Source: Cyanomargarita calcarea GSE-NOS-MK-12-04C | GTDB taxonomy: Bacteria; Cyanobacteriota; Cyanobacteriia; Cyanobacteriales; Nostocaceae | Reading direction: 5' to 3' | NCBI GenBank assembly: GCA_019359595.1 | Contig: JAHHGZ010000012.1 | Span: 62,001 to 126,000, forward strand | Length of the DNA: 64,000 bases | Part shown: piece after piece, positions 1 to 9,407 of the stretch | Layout of the letters: every line of letters starts with the position of its first letter | How positions within the stretch are numbered: position 1 is the first letter of the stretch | Notes under the pieces: generated by a model | What the model saw: the letters and a program-made list of their open reading frames with translations, nothing else | Databases searched by the model: none | Told to the model about the DNA's origin: nothing | Position numbers and translations under genes: made by a program

Positions 1-1
1 T

Positions 2-892
2 CGTGCTCAAGCAGTGATTATCGTCTTGCTAGCAACTTTAACCCTGTTGGTAATTTTGGGCGTAACGCTAGTACCGATTGTAATTGACCAAACAACCCAA
101 CTATTAAGTAAAATGCCTGATTGGTTAACTGCCAGTCAAGAAAACCTGAGGCTGTTTGAGGATTTGGCAAGGAAGCGGCGTTTACCGCTGAATTTCAGAG
201 TTGTCACCGAACAAGTTAATGTTAATATCCAAAATATGCTACAGCAATTCGCTTCTGGTGCTGTCGGTTTTGCAGGAACGTTGCTTTCTGGATTATTAGA
301 TTTGGTGTTAGTGGTGGTGCTAGCGTTTTATATGCTTTTGTATGGCGATCGCGTATGGTTAGGTTTGGTTAATCTCTTACCAGCAAATATTCGCCTTCCC
401 CTTACGGTATCATTACGGCTAAACTTCCACTACTTTTTCCTCAGCCAAATTTTACTAGCAATATTCATGGCTGTTATTCTCACCCCAATCTTCTTAATTC
501 TGAAAGTACCTTTTGCGCTGTTGTTTTCCATCCTCATCGGAATATCCCAGCTGATTCCTTTTATCGGAGCGACTTTAGGTATTGGCTTAGTCACAATCTT
601 AGTACTGCTGCAAAATTTCTGGTTGGCAGTGCAAGTCGCATTAGTTGCCATATTCATACAGCAGCTAAAAGATAATCTCATTGCACCCAGATTACTCGGC
701 GAGTTTATTGGACTTAACCCCTTGTGGATTTTTATTGCTATTTTGATGGGATTTGAGATTGCTGGGTTGTTGGGGACACTTGTCGCTGTTCCTATCGCCG
801 GTACTATTAAAGGCACCTTTGATGCCATCAACAACTATAAGCCAGGAAACCAGATGTCAGTCAATATTCCTAATGGCTCACCTCCAATTTGA
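2..892 (+). CDS. AI-2E family transporter, 5' end outside window
   Basis: This is the C-terminal 297 codons of a membrane protein of the AI-2E transporter (PF01594, YdiK/PerM-like) family. The frame is open to the left window edge, so the GTG at 14 is not the true start. Several long hydrophobic stretches are visible, including one from about residue 85 to 110 and several between 140 and 270. The family's conserved C-terminal block is present as QLIPFIGATLGIG followed by QQLKDNLIAPRLLG. Members are polytopic inner-membrane permeases. Substrates differ (autoinducer export, Na+/H+ exchange, unknown), so no substrate is assigned. The next gene is 330 bp away, so no operon is evident. Confidence 0.85.
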   Translation, partial: RAQAVIIVLLATLTLLVILGVTLVPIVIDQTTQLLSKMPDWLTASQENLRLFEDLARKRRLPLNFRVVTEQVNVNIQNMLQQFASGAVGFAGTLLSGLLDLVLVVVLAFYMLLYGDRVWLGLVNLLPANIRLPLTVSLRLNFHYFFLSQILLAIFMAVILTPIFLILKVPFALLFSILIGISQLIPFIGATLGIGLVTILVLLQNFWLAVQVALVAIFIQQLKDNLIAPRLLGEFIGLNPLWIFIAILMGFEIAGLLGTLVAVPIAGTIKGTFDAINNYKPGNQMSVNIPNGSPPI

Positions 893-1221
893 GATGGGGA
901 ATATGAATTTTTCTACGTTTTTCTTGCTTTACATAGATTTCTCTGCCTTATCGATCTCAATTATTTCTAGATAAATTTAAGTATAAATACTAGCAGTTTA
1001 GCTGTTAATGCTACATTAATAATAGTATAAAATATAATACAACACTTGATTATCTAGCATAATTCTTATACTATTTTCGCTGTAGACGTGCAATGCTTAT
1101 TATTTGTTAAAAACAGTAAAATCATAAACTTGTAGAATGGCAAGTAATAGTTAACAGTGGTATCAACTGTACGCATTTATTGAGCATTAAGCACAATTAA
1201 TTTCGCGATACTTAGTTTCCT
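893..1221. other. AT-rich intergenic region
   Basis: This stretch is AT-rich with many stop codons in all frames. I see no gene, repeat or clear terminator. It presumably carries the promoter of the LapA-like gene that follows. Confidence 0.5.
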
Positions 1222-1584
1222 ATGAGACAATTTAACTTCGTTATAATTTTTATATTTTGTTTAGTCATAGCTTTGTTTACGGTAGAGAATAGTCAGCCTG
1301 CAACAATTCAAATAACTCCTGGGCTACAGGTTTCCGCCGCCATGCCCTTGGCGACCACTTCGTGGTTCGCGATAGAATTGCTTATAGCGAGCGGCTTGGG
1401 CGCTTTTGTTGTTTGGTTATTTAGTGTGTGGACACACAGCAATCAAGTTCGCCAAAAAAATATGCAAATTCAAGAGCTAGAAAGCAAGATTAAACAGTAC
1501 CAAACGGAAATTCAATCGTTAAAACTACCGCTACTGCACAAGAGTGGTGATTCTTTGACCCAAGAAGCACAAATTGCTCAGTAA
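1222..1584 (+). CDS. LapA-domain (DUF1049) membrane protein
   Basis: This 120-residue protein has two transmembrane helices (about residues 4-20 and 46-69) and then a charged coiled-coil tail (about 75-103, with QIQELESKIKQYQTEIQ). The VENSQPATIQITPG segment between the helices matches the lipopolysaccharide assembly protein A domain family (PF06305), in which a VxNxxxVxI-type motif follows the first helix. The role in cyanobacteria is not established. A cell-envelope function is inferred from the family only. The next gene, scpA, is 111 bp downstream beyond a heptamer repeat array. Confidence 0.75.
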   Translation: MRQFNFVIIFIFCLVIALFTVENSQPATIQITPGLQVSAAMPLATTSWFAIELLIASGLGAFVVWLFSVWTHSNQVRQKNMQIQELESKIKQYQTEIQSLKLPLLHKSGDSLTQEAQIAQ

Positions 1585-1690
1585 AGGAAGTTAGGAGTTA
1601 GGAGTTAAAAATTCATAACTCATAATTCATAACTTATAACTTTTCACTCCCCGCTCCCCAACTCCCCCACCCACTCTCCACTATAAACTT
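1585..1690. repeat. heptamer-type short repeats (GAGTTAG and relatives)
   Basis: The gap between the LapA-like gene and scpA is filled by copies of GAGTTAGGA, then CATAACT-type units and CTCCCC runs. These are the short tandemly repeated repetitive (STRR-like) sequences typical of Nostocales. No gene is present. Confidence 0.8.
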
Positions 1691-1695
1691 CCCTG

Positions 1696-2511
1696 ATGGA
1701 TGCTTCCGAGCTATTAGCAACAATTGAAAATCTTATATTTCAAGCAGAACAAGGGGAAATCGATCCTTGGAATGTTCAGGTGATTGAGGTGATTGACCAT
1801 TACATAGAACTAATGGCGGGGTCGGGAACAACAAGAGGCTATGAAGCAGACTTGTCTCAATCTGGACAGGCATTTTTGTCAGCATCAATGCTGGTTTTAT
1901 TTAAAGCAAATACTTTGATGGAATTGCAGTACTCAGCTTCAGACGAAGAAGCAGCACTGGATGATGTCCTACCGGATGAAAATGGGGTACTACATCATGC
2001 AACTCGCTTACCTTTAGAACGTCAGTTGCGTCGTCGTCCATCGGCAATGCCACCTCCAAAACGCCGTGTGAGTTTGCAAGAGTTGATTGAGCAATTGCAG
2101 ATCATGGCAAACCAGTTAAAACTGGTACAGAAAGTAGAAAAACCCGTGCGTCTAAAGCGTCAACCCAATATGCAAACGATGCGGGCAGCAATGGAGTTGG
2201 CTCACCAAGAAAATCTCACAGAAGTCGCAGGGGAACTGGAGCAACTGTTACACTTAAAGGCAGCAGAATTAAATTTAGACGAAGATTGGTTGAATCTCCA
2301 AGAATTAGTACAGTTATGGAGCGAGACACAACCAGCACAGCAAAATGGATCGCATCACTTCCGCGAACACAGCCACTTGGTAGGTGTTTTTTGGGCCTTG
2401 CTACTACTTAGCGCCCAATCTAAGGTGGAACTATTTCAAGAGGAGTTCTATCAGGAAATCAAAATTCGCTTACTCACAGATTCAACAAATGCTACCAAAC
2501 CTCGGGAGTAG
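1696..2511 (+). CDS. scpA: segregation and condensation protein A
   Basis: This is the kleisin subunit of the bacterial SMC-ScpA-ScpB condensin, which compacts and segregates the chromosome. At 271 residues it has normal family length. The N-terminal part (about residues 1-70, with AEQGEIDPWNVQVIEVIDHY) is the ScpA signature that binds the SMC neck. The C-terminal part (about 215-262) is the winged helix that contacts the SMC head. The middle has the basic stretch PPPKRRVSLQEL common in cyanobacterial ScpA. The ATG at 1696 is the only sensible start. No scpB or smc is in the window, so the gene stands alone. Confidence 0.92.
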   Translation: MDASELLATIENLIFQAEQGEIDPWNVQVIEVIDHYIELMAGSGTTRGYEADLSQSGQAFLSASMLVLFKANTLMELQYSASDEEAALDDVLPDENGVLHHATRLPLERQLRRRPSAMPPPKRRVSLQELIEQLQIMANQLKLVQKVEKPVRLKRQPNMQTMRAAMELAHQENLTEVAGELEQLLHLKAAELNLDEDWLNLQELVQLWSETQPAQQNGSHHFREHSHLVGVFWALLLLSAQSKVELFQEEFYQEIKIRLLTDSTNATKPRE

Positions 2512-2566
2512 TCTACAAACTGAGACGATTTACCCAAAGAATAAGTCAGCAGTCCCCAAAATCTGA

Positions 2567-2924
2567 GTAAATTGAAAGTATAACGGATAAAGAACAAAAG
2601 TTGAAGGATAAAAAATTTATACTTCGTACTTTATGTTTAGTACTGCCCTGTTTTAGTCTAACCACAGGAAGGGGCTTCTATTAAGGCAACACCCAAGGGG
2701 AGCCGGAACGTATCCTTAGTACAAAAACGGCTTTGCCTTCTGAGAGTTCAATATGCTTGCTTTTTTTAGCGATCGCATTTCATCTTATCTATGCCTGCTT
2801 TTCGTATCAAGTACTAAAATCCTCCTTATCCGTGCATTTAGGGATGACTTAGAACAAAAAGGAACCGATGATCAAGTATCAATCAATGTTATTAAACTGG
2901 CTTGTGGTTGAGGAATAGACATTT
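2567..2924. other. intergenic region upstream of the nucleotidyltransferase
   Basis: No open frame here looks real. A GC-richer patch at about 2640-2740 (AGGAAGGGGCTTC, then GGCAACACCCAAGGGGAGCC) could fold but matches no RNA family I can name. The rest is ordinary AT-rich leader sequence. Confidence 0.4.
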
Positions 2925-4091
2925 ATGAAGGCGATGATTCTCGCGGCAGGTAAGGGTACTCGTGTCCGTCCGATTACCTACACAACCCCCAAACCAATGA
3001 TTTCCATCATGCAAAAGCCAGTGATGGAATTTTTACTGGAACTATTACGCCAGCATGGGTTTGACCAGATTATGGTCAATGTCAGCCATTTGGCGAAGGA
3101 AATAGAAGACTATTTCAGAGACGGTCAGCGGTTTGGTGTGGAGATTGCCTACTCTTTTGAAGGCAGAATTGTTGATGGGGAACTAGTGGGAGAAGCTGTT
3201 GGTTCTGCAGGTGGAATGCGGCGTATCCAAGATTTCTCGCCGTTTTTTGACGATACTTTTGTGGTATTATGCGGCGATGCTTTAATTGACCTAGATTTAA
3301 CAGCAGCTGTCAAATGGCATAAGTCTAAAGGTTCGATCGCCACCATTGTGATGAAATCTGTCCCACAAGAAGAGGTTTCTAGTTATGGTGTTGTTGTCAC
3401 TGACGATGATGGTCGCATCAAAGCTTTCCAAGAAAAACCCTCCGTAGAAGACGCTCTAAGCACCAATATCAACACTGGTATTTATATTTTTGAACCACAG
3501 GTATTGGACTATATCCCCTCTGGGGTTGAATTCGATATTGGTGGTGATTTGTTCCCCAAACTGGTGGAAATGGGGGCACCTTTCTACGCTATTCCAATGG
3601 ACTTTGAATGGGTCGATATTGGTAAAGTCCCAGACTACTGGCGAGCCATTCGTGGTGTTCTGAATCGAGAAATTAAAAATGTACAAATTCCCGGTAACGA
3701 AGTCGCCCCCGGAATTTACACTGGTTTAAATGTGGCTGTAAATTGGGATAAAGTCGATATCACCGGTCCAGTTTACATCGGTGGTATGACCAGAATCGAA
3801 GACGGAGCAAAAATCGTCGGACCGGCGATGATTGGGCCTAATTGTTGGATATGCAGTGGGGCAACCGTAGAAAACAGCGTAATTTTTGAATGGTCGCGTC
3901 TGGGACCAGGAGTCCGCTTGGTCGATAAGCTAGTCTTTGGTCGTTACTGCGTGGATAAAACTGGGGCCTCAATAGATGTCCAAGCTGCGGCTTTAGACTG
4001 GTTAATTACTGATGCCCGTCAAGCTCCACCATCTCACACCCCTCTTGAACGAGAAGCGATCGCGGAATTATTGGGAACGAATGCCACTTAG
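2925..4091 (+). CDS. sugar-phosphate nucleotidyltransferase (mannose-1-phosphate guanylyltransferase type)
   Basis: The enzyme joins a sugar 1-phosphate to an NTP to make an NDP-sugar for polysaccharide or glycan synthesis. The N-terminal Rossmann-like domain begins with the signature AAGKGTRVRP (residues 7-16) and PKPM, and includes the metal/sugar site FVVLCGDALID (about 115-125) and NINTGIYIF. The C-terminal third (from about residue 250) has the repeated hexapeptide pattern of a left-handed beta-helix (GPVYIGG, IVGPAMIGPNC). The two-domain layout and 388-residue length fit cyanobacterial GDP-mannose pyrophosphorylase-like proteins. The nucleotide and sugar cannot be fixed by eye, so a glucose-1-phosphate enzyme is possible. 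Confidence 0.85.
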   Translation: MKAMILAAGKGTRVRPITYTTPKPMISIMQKPVMEFLLELLRQHGFDQIMVNVSHLAKEIEDYFRDGQRFGVEIAYSFEGRIVDGELVGEAVGSAGGMRRIQDFSPFFDDTFVVLCGDALIDLDLTAAVKWHKSKGSIATIVMKSVPQEEVSSYGVVVTDDDGRIKAFQEKPSVEDALSTNINTGIYIFEPQVLDYIPSGVEFDIGGDLFPKLVEMGAPFYAIPMDFEWVDIGKVPDYWRAIRGVLNREIKNVQIPGNEVAPGIYTGLNVAVNWDKVDITGPVYIGGMTRIEDGAKIVGPAMIGPNCWICSGATVENSVIFEWSRLGPGVRLVDKLVFGRYCVDKTGASIDVQAAALDWLITDARQAPPSHTPLEREAIAELLGTNAT

Positions 4092-4213
4092 AGTTAGGAG
4101 TTAGGAGTTAGGAGTTAGGAGTTAGGAGTTAGGAGTTAGGAGTTAGGAGTTAGGAGTTAGGAGTAAACAACCAACAACCAACAACTAACAACTAACAACT
4201 AACAACTAACAAC
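4091..4213. repeat. tandem heptamer array GAGTTAG plus CAACTAA array
   Basis: At least nine head-to-tail copies of the 7-bp unit GAGTTAG are followed by tandem copies of CAACAAC/CAACTAA, another 7-bp unit. The array fills the whole space between two convergent genes and abuts both stop codons. It is an STRR array and a likely slippage hot spot. Confidence 0.95.
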
Positions 4214-6255
4214 TAACTATTTAAGTACGTATATCTTCTAAGGCTCTGTTCGTAGGTTTGTAGCAATCGCTGAGATTCAGCTAAAGTGATGCGGTTTTCT
4301 TCTAAAGCTTTCTCGCAACGCTGACGCATATTTTCCACCATATCCTCAGAGTCATACTGTACGTAACTCACCACTTCACTCATGGTGTCACCTTTGACCA
4401 CATGTTCAATTTGGTAGCCTTTGGGTGTCAATTGGATGTGAACGGCGTTAGTATCACCGAACAAATTGTGCAAATTGCCCATGATTTCTTGGTAAGCTCC
4501 GTTCAGGAACATCCCCAGATAATAAGATTCTCCGAGTTTGTGGGGGTGTAATTCCAATACAGATTTTACATCCCGCAGGTCGATAAAGCGGTCAATTTTA
4601 CCGTCGCTATCGCAGGTAAGGTCTGCCAAAATTGCCCGTCTTGTAGGTTCTTCCGCTAAACGGTGAATTGGCATGATGGGAAATAGCTGGTCGATCGCCC
4701 AACAATCTGGTGCCGATTGAAACACTGAAAGATTTATGTAGTAGATGGAAGCCATGATTTTTTCTAGGTCTTCCAAATCATCAGGCACGTAATCTAGTTC
4801 TCTAATGATACTAAGTATTTTCTGACAACAAGCCCAGTAGAGTCGTTCAGCTTTCGCACGTTCCCTGAGGCTTAAAATTCCCAAGTTGAAGCGGCTGATG
4901 GCTTCTTCTTTAAATTGAGCCGCATCATGGTAGAACTCTTGAAAATGCTGCTGGTTGATGGATTGGTAGGTTTCCCAAAGATACTTAATAATCGGGGATT
5001 CTCCCTCTTGCGGTTCTTCTGGTGCGTCAAGGGGGACATCGCTAGTGCTGAGAACGTCAAAAATCAACACTGATTGATGAGAAGCGATCGCCCTACCGCT
5101 TTCACTAATCAGTGTAGGTACAGGGATGTTTCGTTCAGCACAGGTATCTTTTAACTCTGCCACGATATCGTTGGCATAGTTTTGCATATTGTAGTTTTTC
5201 GAGGCGTAGAAGTTAGTTTGGGAACCGTCGTAGTCTACACCCAAGCCACCGCCAACATCGAGATATTTCATATCTGCACCCAAGGATGCTAACTCCACAT
5301 AAATGCGGCTGGCTTCTTGGATGGCATCTTTAATCACATTAATGGCGGAGATTTGCGAGCCGATATGGAAGTGCAGTAGCTGTAAAGAATCCAGCAGGTT
5401 CGCGGAGCGTAACTTATCAACTGCTTCGATAATTTCGGGAATGGTTAAACCAAATTTTGCGCGATCGCCACTGGAAGTACCCCAGCGTCCCATACCTTGG
5501 GTACTGAGTTTCGCGCGAACTCCCAAGATAGGTTTAATTCCTAACTGGCGATTTGCTTCAATTACCAAATCCACTTCTTCAACCTGTTCTAGGACGATGA
5601 CCGGGGTTTGTCCTAGTCTTTGTGCCAACATCGCTGTTTCGATGTATTCTCGGTCTTTGTAGCCGTTGCAAATAAGCATTGCGCCGGGGGTATCCAGGAC
5701 AGCTAAAGCAATCATTAATTCTGGCTTGGAACCGGCTTCTAAACCAAATTGATGGGGCTTGCCAAACCTTACCAAGTCCTCAATCAAATGCCGCTGTTGG
5801 TTGCATTTTACCGGGAATACTCCACGGTAAACACCAGGGTAATTGTAGCGGGCGATCGCTTTGGCAAAACAAGCGTTCAATCGCTCGATTCGGTTTTCTA
5901 AAATATCAGAAAAGCGAATTAGCATGGGTAATCCCAAATTACGCTGCTTAAGAGAGTTAACTAATTCAAACAAATCCAGCGAACCACCGCGATCGCCCTT
6001 GGGAGAAACAGTGACGTGACCTGCGGCATTAATCGAAAAATAAGGCTGTCCCCAACCTTCAATTCGATAGAGGGCTTCGCTATCCTCTATTTTCCAGCTT
6101 CCTCGTGGCGTTTCTGATGTGGCCGGTGGAAGCAGCTTTCTGAGCTTATCCTTCTTCCCTTCTCCCTTGTGTCCATTGGACGGAGATTTTACCACCTCAA
6201 TTTCAGATGTACCACTTGATTCAACACCCATTTTTTCCTGACCTCTGTGTTTCAC
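4213..6255 (-). CDS. speA: biosynthetic arginine decarboxylase
   Basis: This PLP enzyme converts arginine to agmatine, the first step of polyamine synthesis and a route of arginine turnover. Length (680 residues) fits SpeA. The PLP lysine lies in GVFPVKCNQQRHL (Lys150). Other family blocks are FGLEAGSKPEL, LHFHIGSQI and YLDVGGGLGVDYDGS, and the C-terminal AYQEIMGNLHNLFGD. The first 50 residues are a charged extension seen variably in cyanobacterial SpeA. A later start at Met9 is possible. The gene converges on the pyrophosphorylase gene across a heptamer array. Confidence 0.95.
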   Translation of the reverse strand: MKHRGQEKMGVESSGTSEIEVVKSPSNGHKGEGKKDKLRKLLPPATSETPRGSWKIEDSEALYRIEGWGQPYFSINAAGHVTVSPKGDRGGSLDLFELVNSLKQRNLGLPMLIRFSDILENRIERLNACFAKAIARYNYPGVYRGVFPVKCNQQRHLIEDLVRFGKPHQFGLEAGSKPELMIALAVLDTPGAMLICNGYKDREYIETAMLAQRLGQTPVIVLEQVEEVDLVIEANRQLGIKPILGVRAKLSTQGMGRWGTSSGDRAKFGLTIPEIIEAVDKLRSANLLDSLQLLHFHIGSQISAINVIKDAIQEASRIYVELASLGADMKYLDVGGGLGVDYDGSQTNFYASKNYNMQNYANDIVAELKDTCAERNIPVPTLISESGRAIASHQSVLIFDVLSTSDVPLDAPEEPQEGESPIIKYLWETYQSINQQHFQEFYHDAAQFKEEAISRFNLGILSLRERAKAERLYWACCQKILSIIRELDYVPDDLEDLEKIMASIYYINLSVFQSAPDCWAIDQLFPIMPIHRLAEEPTRRAILADLTCDSDGKIDRFIDLRDVKSVLELHPHKLGESYYLGMFLNGAYQEIMGNLHNLFGDTNAVHIQLTPKGYQIEHVVKGDTMSEVVSYVQYDSEDMVENMRQRCEKALEENRITLAESQRLLQTYEQSLRRYTYLNS

Positions 6256-6387
6256 CCACGAATTAACACTTTAACGCATTCATCTGTGAGTGGATATGCT
6301 CTGAAAGATACTTTTGTGAGATAAACTCTGATTGGTCATTTTTCACTAGTCATTGACAAATGACTAATGAAAAATTCAAAATTATTT

Positions 6388-6393
6388 GAGGAG
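6388..6393 (+). promoter_or_regulatory. ribosome binding site fixing the ndk start
   Basis: GAGGAG lies 6 bp before the ATG at 6400 and supports that codon over the in-frame ATG at 6367, which has no such site. Confidence 0.7.
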
Positions 6394-6399
6394 ATAGCA

Positions 6400-6849
6400 A
6401 TGGAACGCACATTCTTAGCAATCAAGCCTGATGGCGTACAACGGGGACTAGTCGGTGAAATTATTGGTCGTTTTGAAACCAAAGGCTTTACCCTCGTGGG
6501 CTTGAAGTTTATGACGGTTAGCCGAGAACTAGCTGAAACCCACTATGGTGTTCACCGCGAAAGACCGTTTTTTCCAGGGTTAGTGGATTTTATCACTTCT
6601 GGGCCCGTAGTTGCGATGGTTTGGGAAGGTGATGGCGTTATTGCTTCCGCTAGAAAGATTATTGGCGCTACCAACCCCCTGAACTCAGAACCAGGAACAA
6701 TTCGCGGAGATTTTGCCGTGAATGTTGGTAGAAACATTATCCACGGTTCCGATGCTCCTGAAACAGCTTTAGAAGAAATTGCTCTATGGTTTAAGCAAGA
6801 AGAATTAGTTAGTTGGCAACCACAAATCATGCCTTGGTTGCGCGAATAA
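6400..6849 (+). CDS. ndk: nucleoside diphosphate kinase
   Basis: The enzyme moves the gamma-phosphate between nucleoside triphosphates and diphosphates in the cytosol. Starting at 6400 the protein is 149 residues, the standard length, and begins [17 protein letters not shown]. The active-site histidine is His115 in [12 protein letters not shown]. An in-frame ATG at 6367 would add 11 residues not found in the family. The gene is divergent from speA, with 144 bp between the start codons, and is not in an operon. Confidence 0.97.
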   Translation: MERTFLAIKPDGVQRGLVGEIIGRFETKGFTLVGLKFMTVSRELAETHYGVHRERPFFPGLVDFITSGPVVAMVWEGDGVIASARKIIGATNPLNSEPGTIRGDFAVNVGRNIIHGSDAPETALEEIALWFKQEELVSWQPQIMPWLRE

Positions 6850-6867
6850 TTAAACACAGGAGTGGTG

Positions 6868-7056
6868 AAAAGAGTTAGGAGTTATGAGTTATGAGTTAGG
6901 AGTTAAATAGGACTTACGCAAAATTTTCTCAAAAGCCCGAACAGAGCCGTAGTGGTAATACCCTTGCCCAAAGCGAAAGGGATGGCTTCGTCAACATGAA
7001 TTACCACTAAATCAGGACTTTTCTGCGAACTCCTAACTCCTAACTCCCTACTCCCT
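6868..7056. repeat. STRR patches and a partial TAGGACTTACGC-type end
   Basis: GAGTTAG-type heptamers flank a piece that begins ATAGGACTTACGCAAAA (6907-6923). That is one end of the inverted-repeat element seen complete at 35281-35496. No matching opposite end is visible here, so this looks like a solo or decayed copy. The right-hand heptamers run into the 3' end of the TerC gene. Confidence 0.6.
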
Positions 7057-7789
7057 CTTTTTCCATCTCCATCTCTTTCTCTTTCTCCACTTCTAGGACT
7101 ACTGTTGATTTTTCCACAGTGCGCTTGGAAAATCCCCAGGTTAATACGATGCAGATCGCAGCAATCATTACCCATTGTGGCGGTACTAAGGCATCATTTA
7201 CCACCTTCACCAGCAGCCGCAAGCCGACGAATGCCACCGTAATATAACCGGCATCTTCCAAATGCTTGTATTCATCCAACCAGCGGATAAATAAACCCGC
7301 CATAAAACGTAAGGTAAAGACACCAATAGTAGTACCTGTAATTACTAACCAAGTTTCTTGAGAAACAGCGATCGCTGTAGTCACACTATCCAAAGAAAAG
7401 GCTAAATCTGTAAAGGCAATTACGGGTATCGCTTGCCACAAAGAATTAAAGCGCGGGCCGTGATGTTGATTATCTTCATCTTCATCGGAAGTGAAATGCT
7501 CGAATACCAACCATAGGAGATAAGCAGCACCGAGGAATTCAAACTGCCAGAATTTTTGTACCCAAGTGGCAGTTAGTAGTAAAGTGATACGGAGAACATA
7601 AGCTACAACTAACCCAATGTTTAAAGCTTGACGCTCAAGTTTTTTATCTTCCAGTCCTTGGGCGATCGCAGCGAGGGCGATCGCGTTGTCAGCAGACAGC
7701 ACTGCTTCTAGTAACACCAGAATGAGCAGAACTACAGCCGCTTCCACGCTGAAGTTAAAGTGAAGGAAATCAAAAATATGGTCTAGCAT
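7040..7789 (-). CDS. TerC family integral membrane protein
   Basis: This is a 249-residue polytopic protein of the TerC family, linked in other bacteria to metal (Mn2+) export or tellurite resistance. The characteristic acidic membrane motifs are present: LEAVLSADNAIALAAIA (about residues 27-43) and FTDLAFSLDSVTTA (about 126-139). Six to seven hydrophobic segments fit the family. The last 20 residues (EKEKEMEMEKEGVGS) are low complexity and encoded by repeat DNA, so the reading frame appears to have grown into a neighbouring heptamer array. Substrate is not known from sequence. Confidence 0.88.
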   Translation of the reverse strand: MLDHIFDFLHFNFSVEAAVVLLILVLLEAVLSADNAIALAAIAQGLEDKKLERQALNIGLVVAYVLRITLLLTATWVQKFWQFEFLGAAYLLWLVFEHFTSDEDEDNQHHGPRFNSLWQAIPVIAFTDLAFSLDSVTTAIAVSQETWLVITGTTIGVFTLRFMAGLFIRWLDEYKHLEDAGYITVAFVGLRLLVKVVNDALVPPQWVMIAAICIVLTWGFSKRTVEKSTVVLEVEKEKEMEMEKEGVGS

Positions 7790-8081
7790 TTAGATTTTGT
7801 CAAACCCTGCTTAAAAAAGTCGGTATAAGGTGAAGTTTAATTTTACAATCCTACAGGTGGCAACACCTTAATACAGCTTAACCTTTACAAGGAGAATTCT
7901 GAAGACGGTTATTACCCCTGCAGTTTGGGGGAAATTGTTAGGATGTGGTCATGAAAGTACAAGCAGCTGTTTCAGTTAGATAGCAGAGGTAATAAATCTT
8001 GCAACAAGAGTATAAAATAATACGCCTCATGCTATGGAGTCGCAGTAACCCAAAAACAGCTAGTAAGCTTTTACGCAAATT

Positions 8082-9054
8082 ATGAGCATTGACCACGACC
8101 GACTATTTAAAGAACTAATTTCCACTTTCTTCATCGAATTTATCGAGCTATTTTTACCAACTGTCGCTAATGATATTGATATAAACTCGATTCAATTTTT
8201 ACCAGAGGAAGTCCTAACCGATGTTACTGCTGGAGAAAAGAAAATAATCGATTTACTTGCAAAAGTAAAATATCGAGAACAAGAAACCTTCTTCTTAATC
8301 CATGTTGAAGCTCAATCTTATACACAGCAAGATTTTGCCAAACGTATGTTTAAATACTTCGCTAGACTTTACGAAAAATATGATTTACCAATCTATCCCG
8401 TTGTCATTTTCTCCTTTGACGAACCACAACGAGAGGAGCCAAAAATCCACACCATCACATTTCCCAATTTAGATGTTCTCAAATTTGAATTTGCTGGAAT
8501 TCAACTAAACAGAACTAGTTGGCGAGATTACTTAAACCAACAAAATCCTGTTGCCGCAGCATTAATGGCAAAGATGAATATTACGCCAGAAGAACGTCCA
8601 CAAGTAAAAGCAGAATGCTTATACCGTTTCTTTGTGAAGCTGCATATATTACCCCCCGGCTACGCCGTCCCCCCTTGCCAAGGGGGGACTACAGGGGGGT
8701 CTTGATTATGTGCATCTTCATACAGAATTGGTATTACAGTTATTAACTACTTTAAGATTAGATCCTGCACGGATGCAATTAATATCTGGTTTCATTGACA
8801 CCTATTTAAACTTAAATCAAGCAGAAGAACAAACATTTAAAGCTGCAATAAGTACAATGGGATTAGAGCAAAGAGAGGAATATATGGAAATTATCACAAG
8901 CTGGGAGCAAAAAGGTGCCCACAAAGCATTAGAGCAAGTAGCGATTAATTCCTTACATGAAGGACTATCAGTGGAAGTAGTAGCGAGAATTACGGGGTTA
9001 ACAATCGAGCAAGTGCAGCAATTACAGGTGGAATTGCAGTCAGGGAATAAATAA
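8082..9054 (+). pseudogene. Rpn family PD-(D/E)XK nuclease gene interrupted by a 112-bp element
   Basis: Two frames together form one cyanobacterial Rpn-type (recombination-promoting nuclease/putative transposase) protein. The first part (8082-8621) carries the nuclease core, including LIHVEAQSY and FKYFARLYEKY. The second part (8737-9054) continues with LLTTLRLDPARMQLISGF and the C-terminal helical region. Between them lies an inverted-repeat element flanked by TTA on both sides. Removing the element and one TTA restores an unbroken frame reading AECLQLLTTLRLDPAR. The insertion adds 115 bp and so shifts the frame. As it stands the first frame ends at 8705 with foreign residues, so the full protein is not made. 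Confidence 0.85.
8622..8733. mobile_element. family A miniature inverted-repeat element, copy 1
   Basis: The 112-bp element has imperfect terminal inverted repeats (left TACCGTTTCTTTGTGAAG, right complement TACCAATTCTGTATGAAG) and a GC-rich core that folds as CCCCCCTTG/CAAGGGGGG. The direct repeat TTA is at 8619-8621 and 8734-8736. A second copy with the same ends and core is at 31118-31227 and a third with a different core at 58932-59044. It has no coding capacity, so it must depend on a transposase elsewhere. Confidence 0.88.
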
Positions 9055-9152
9055 GGGAAACATAGGCTACCAAAGTTCAATTCTACGCCGAAAACGAACC
9101 TCTAAAAAATTCTGCTACCTACCTACGCGATGGATGGTGCTTTGCACCCGCT

Positions 9153-9345
9153 TTACAGTGATCGCAATAAGAATGCTGCATAAATTTCGGCTGCGATCGC
9201 AACTGCAAGTCCTGGTGTTAGGTCTTGAAAGGCATCTAATGGTACTATTCCTTCCATAATCTTATTCGAGGCACCGTAACCCATAATTTCAAGGATTGTA
9301 GTCTGACTAACCTTGCATTTTCCGCCCAACTTAAGGAAAATCTAA
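9153..9345 (-). pseudogene. unrecognised coding fragment
   Basis: Read leftwards, a frame without stops of about 63 codons ends at 9153 and reads LEIMGYGASNKIMEGIVP, then LDAFQDLTPGLAVAIAAEI. It has the composition of a real protein and no start codon in a sensible place. It looks like the C-terminal end of a lost gene. I do not recognise the family. It lies between the broken Rpn gene and acs, a region with other decay. Confidence 0.35.
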
Positions 9346-9407
9346 ACACATTCTGGTAAATATGCCTACAAAATAGTTTGCAGTAGTAACACCATTACAG
9401 AAATAAT

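Noticed and set aside
2640-2740. Possible structured RNA upstream of the nucleotidyltransferase
   Set aside because: Only a short GC-rich patch is visible, with no convincing stem and no terminator.
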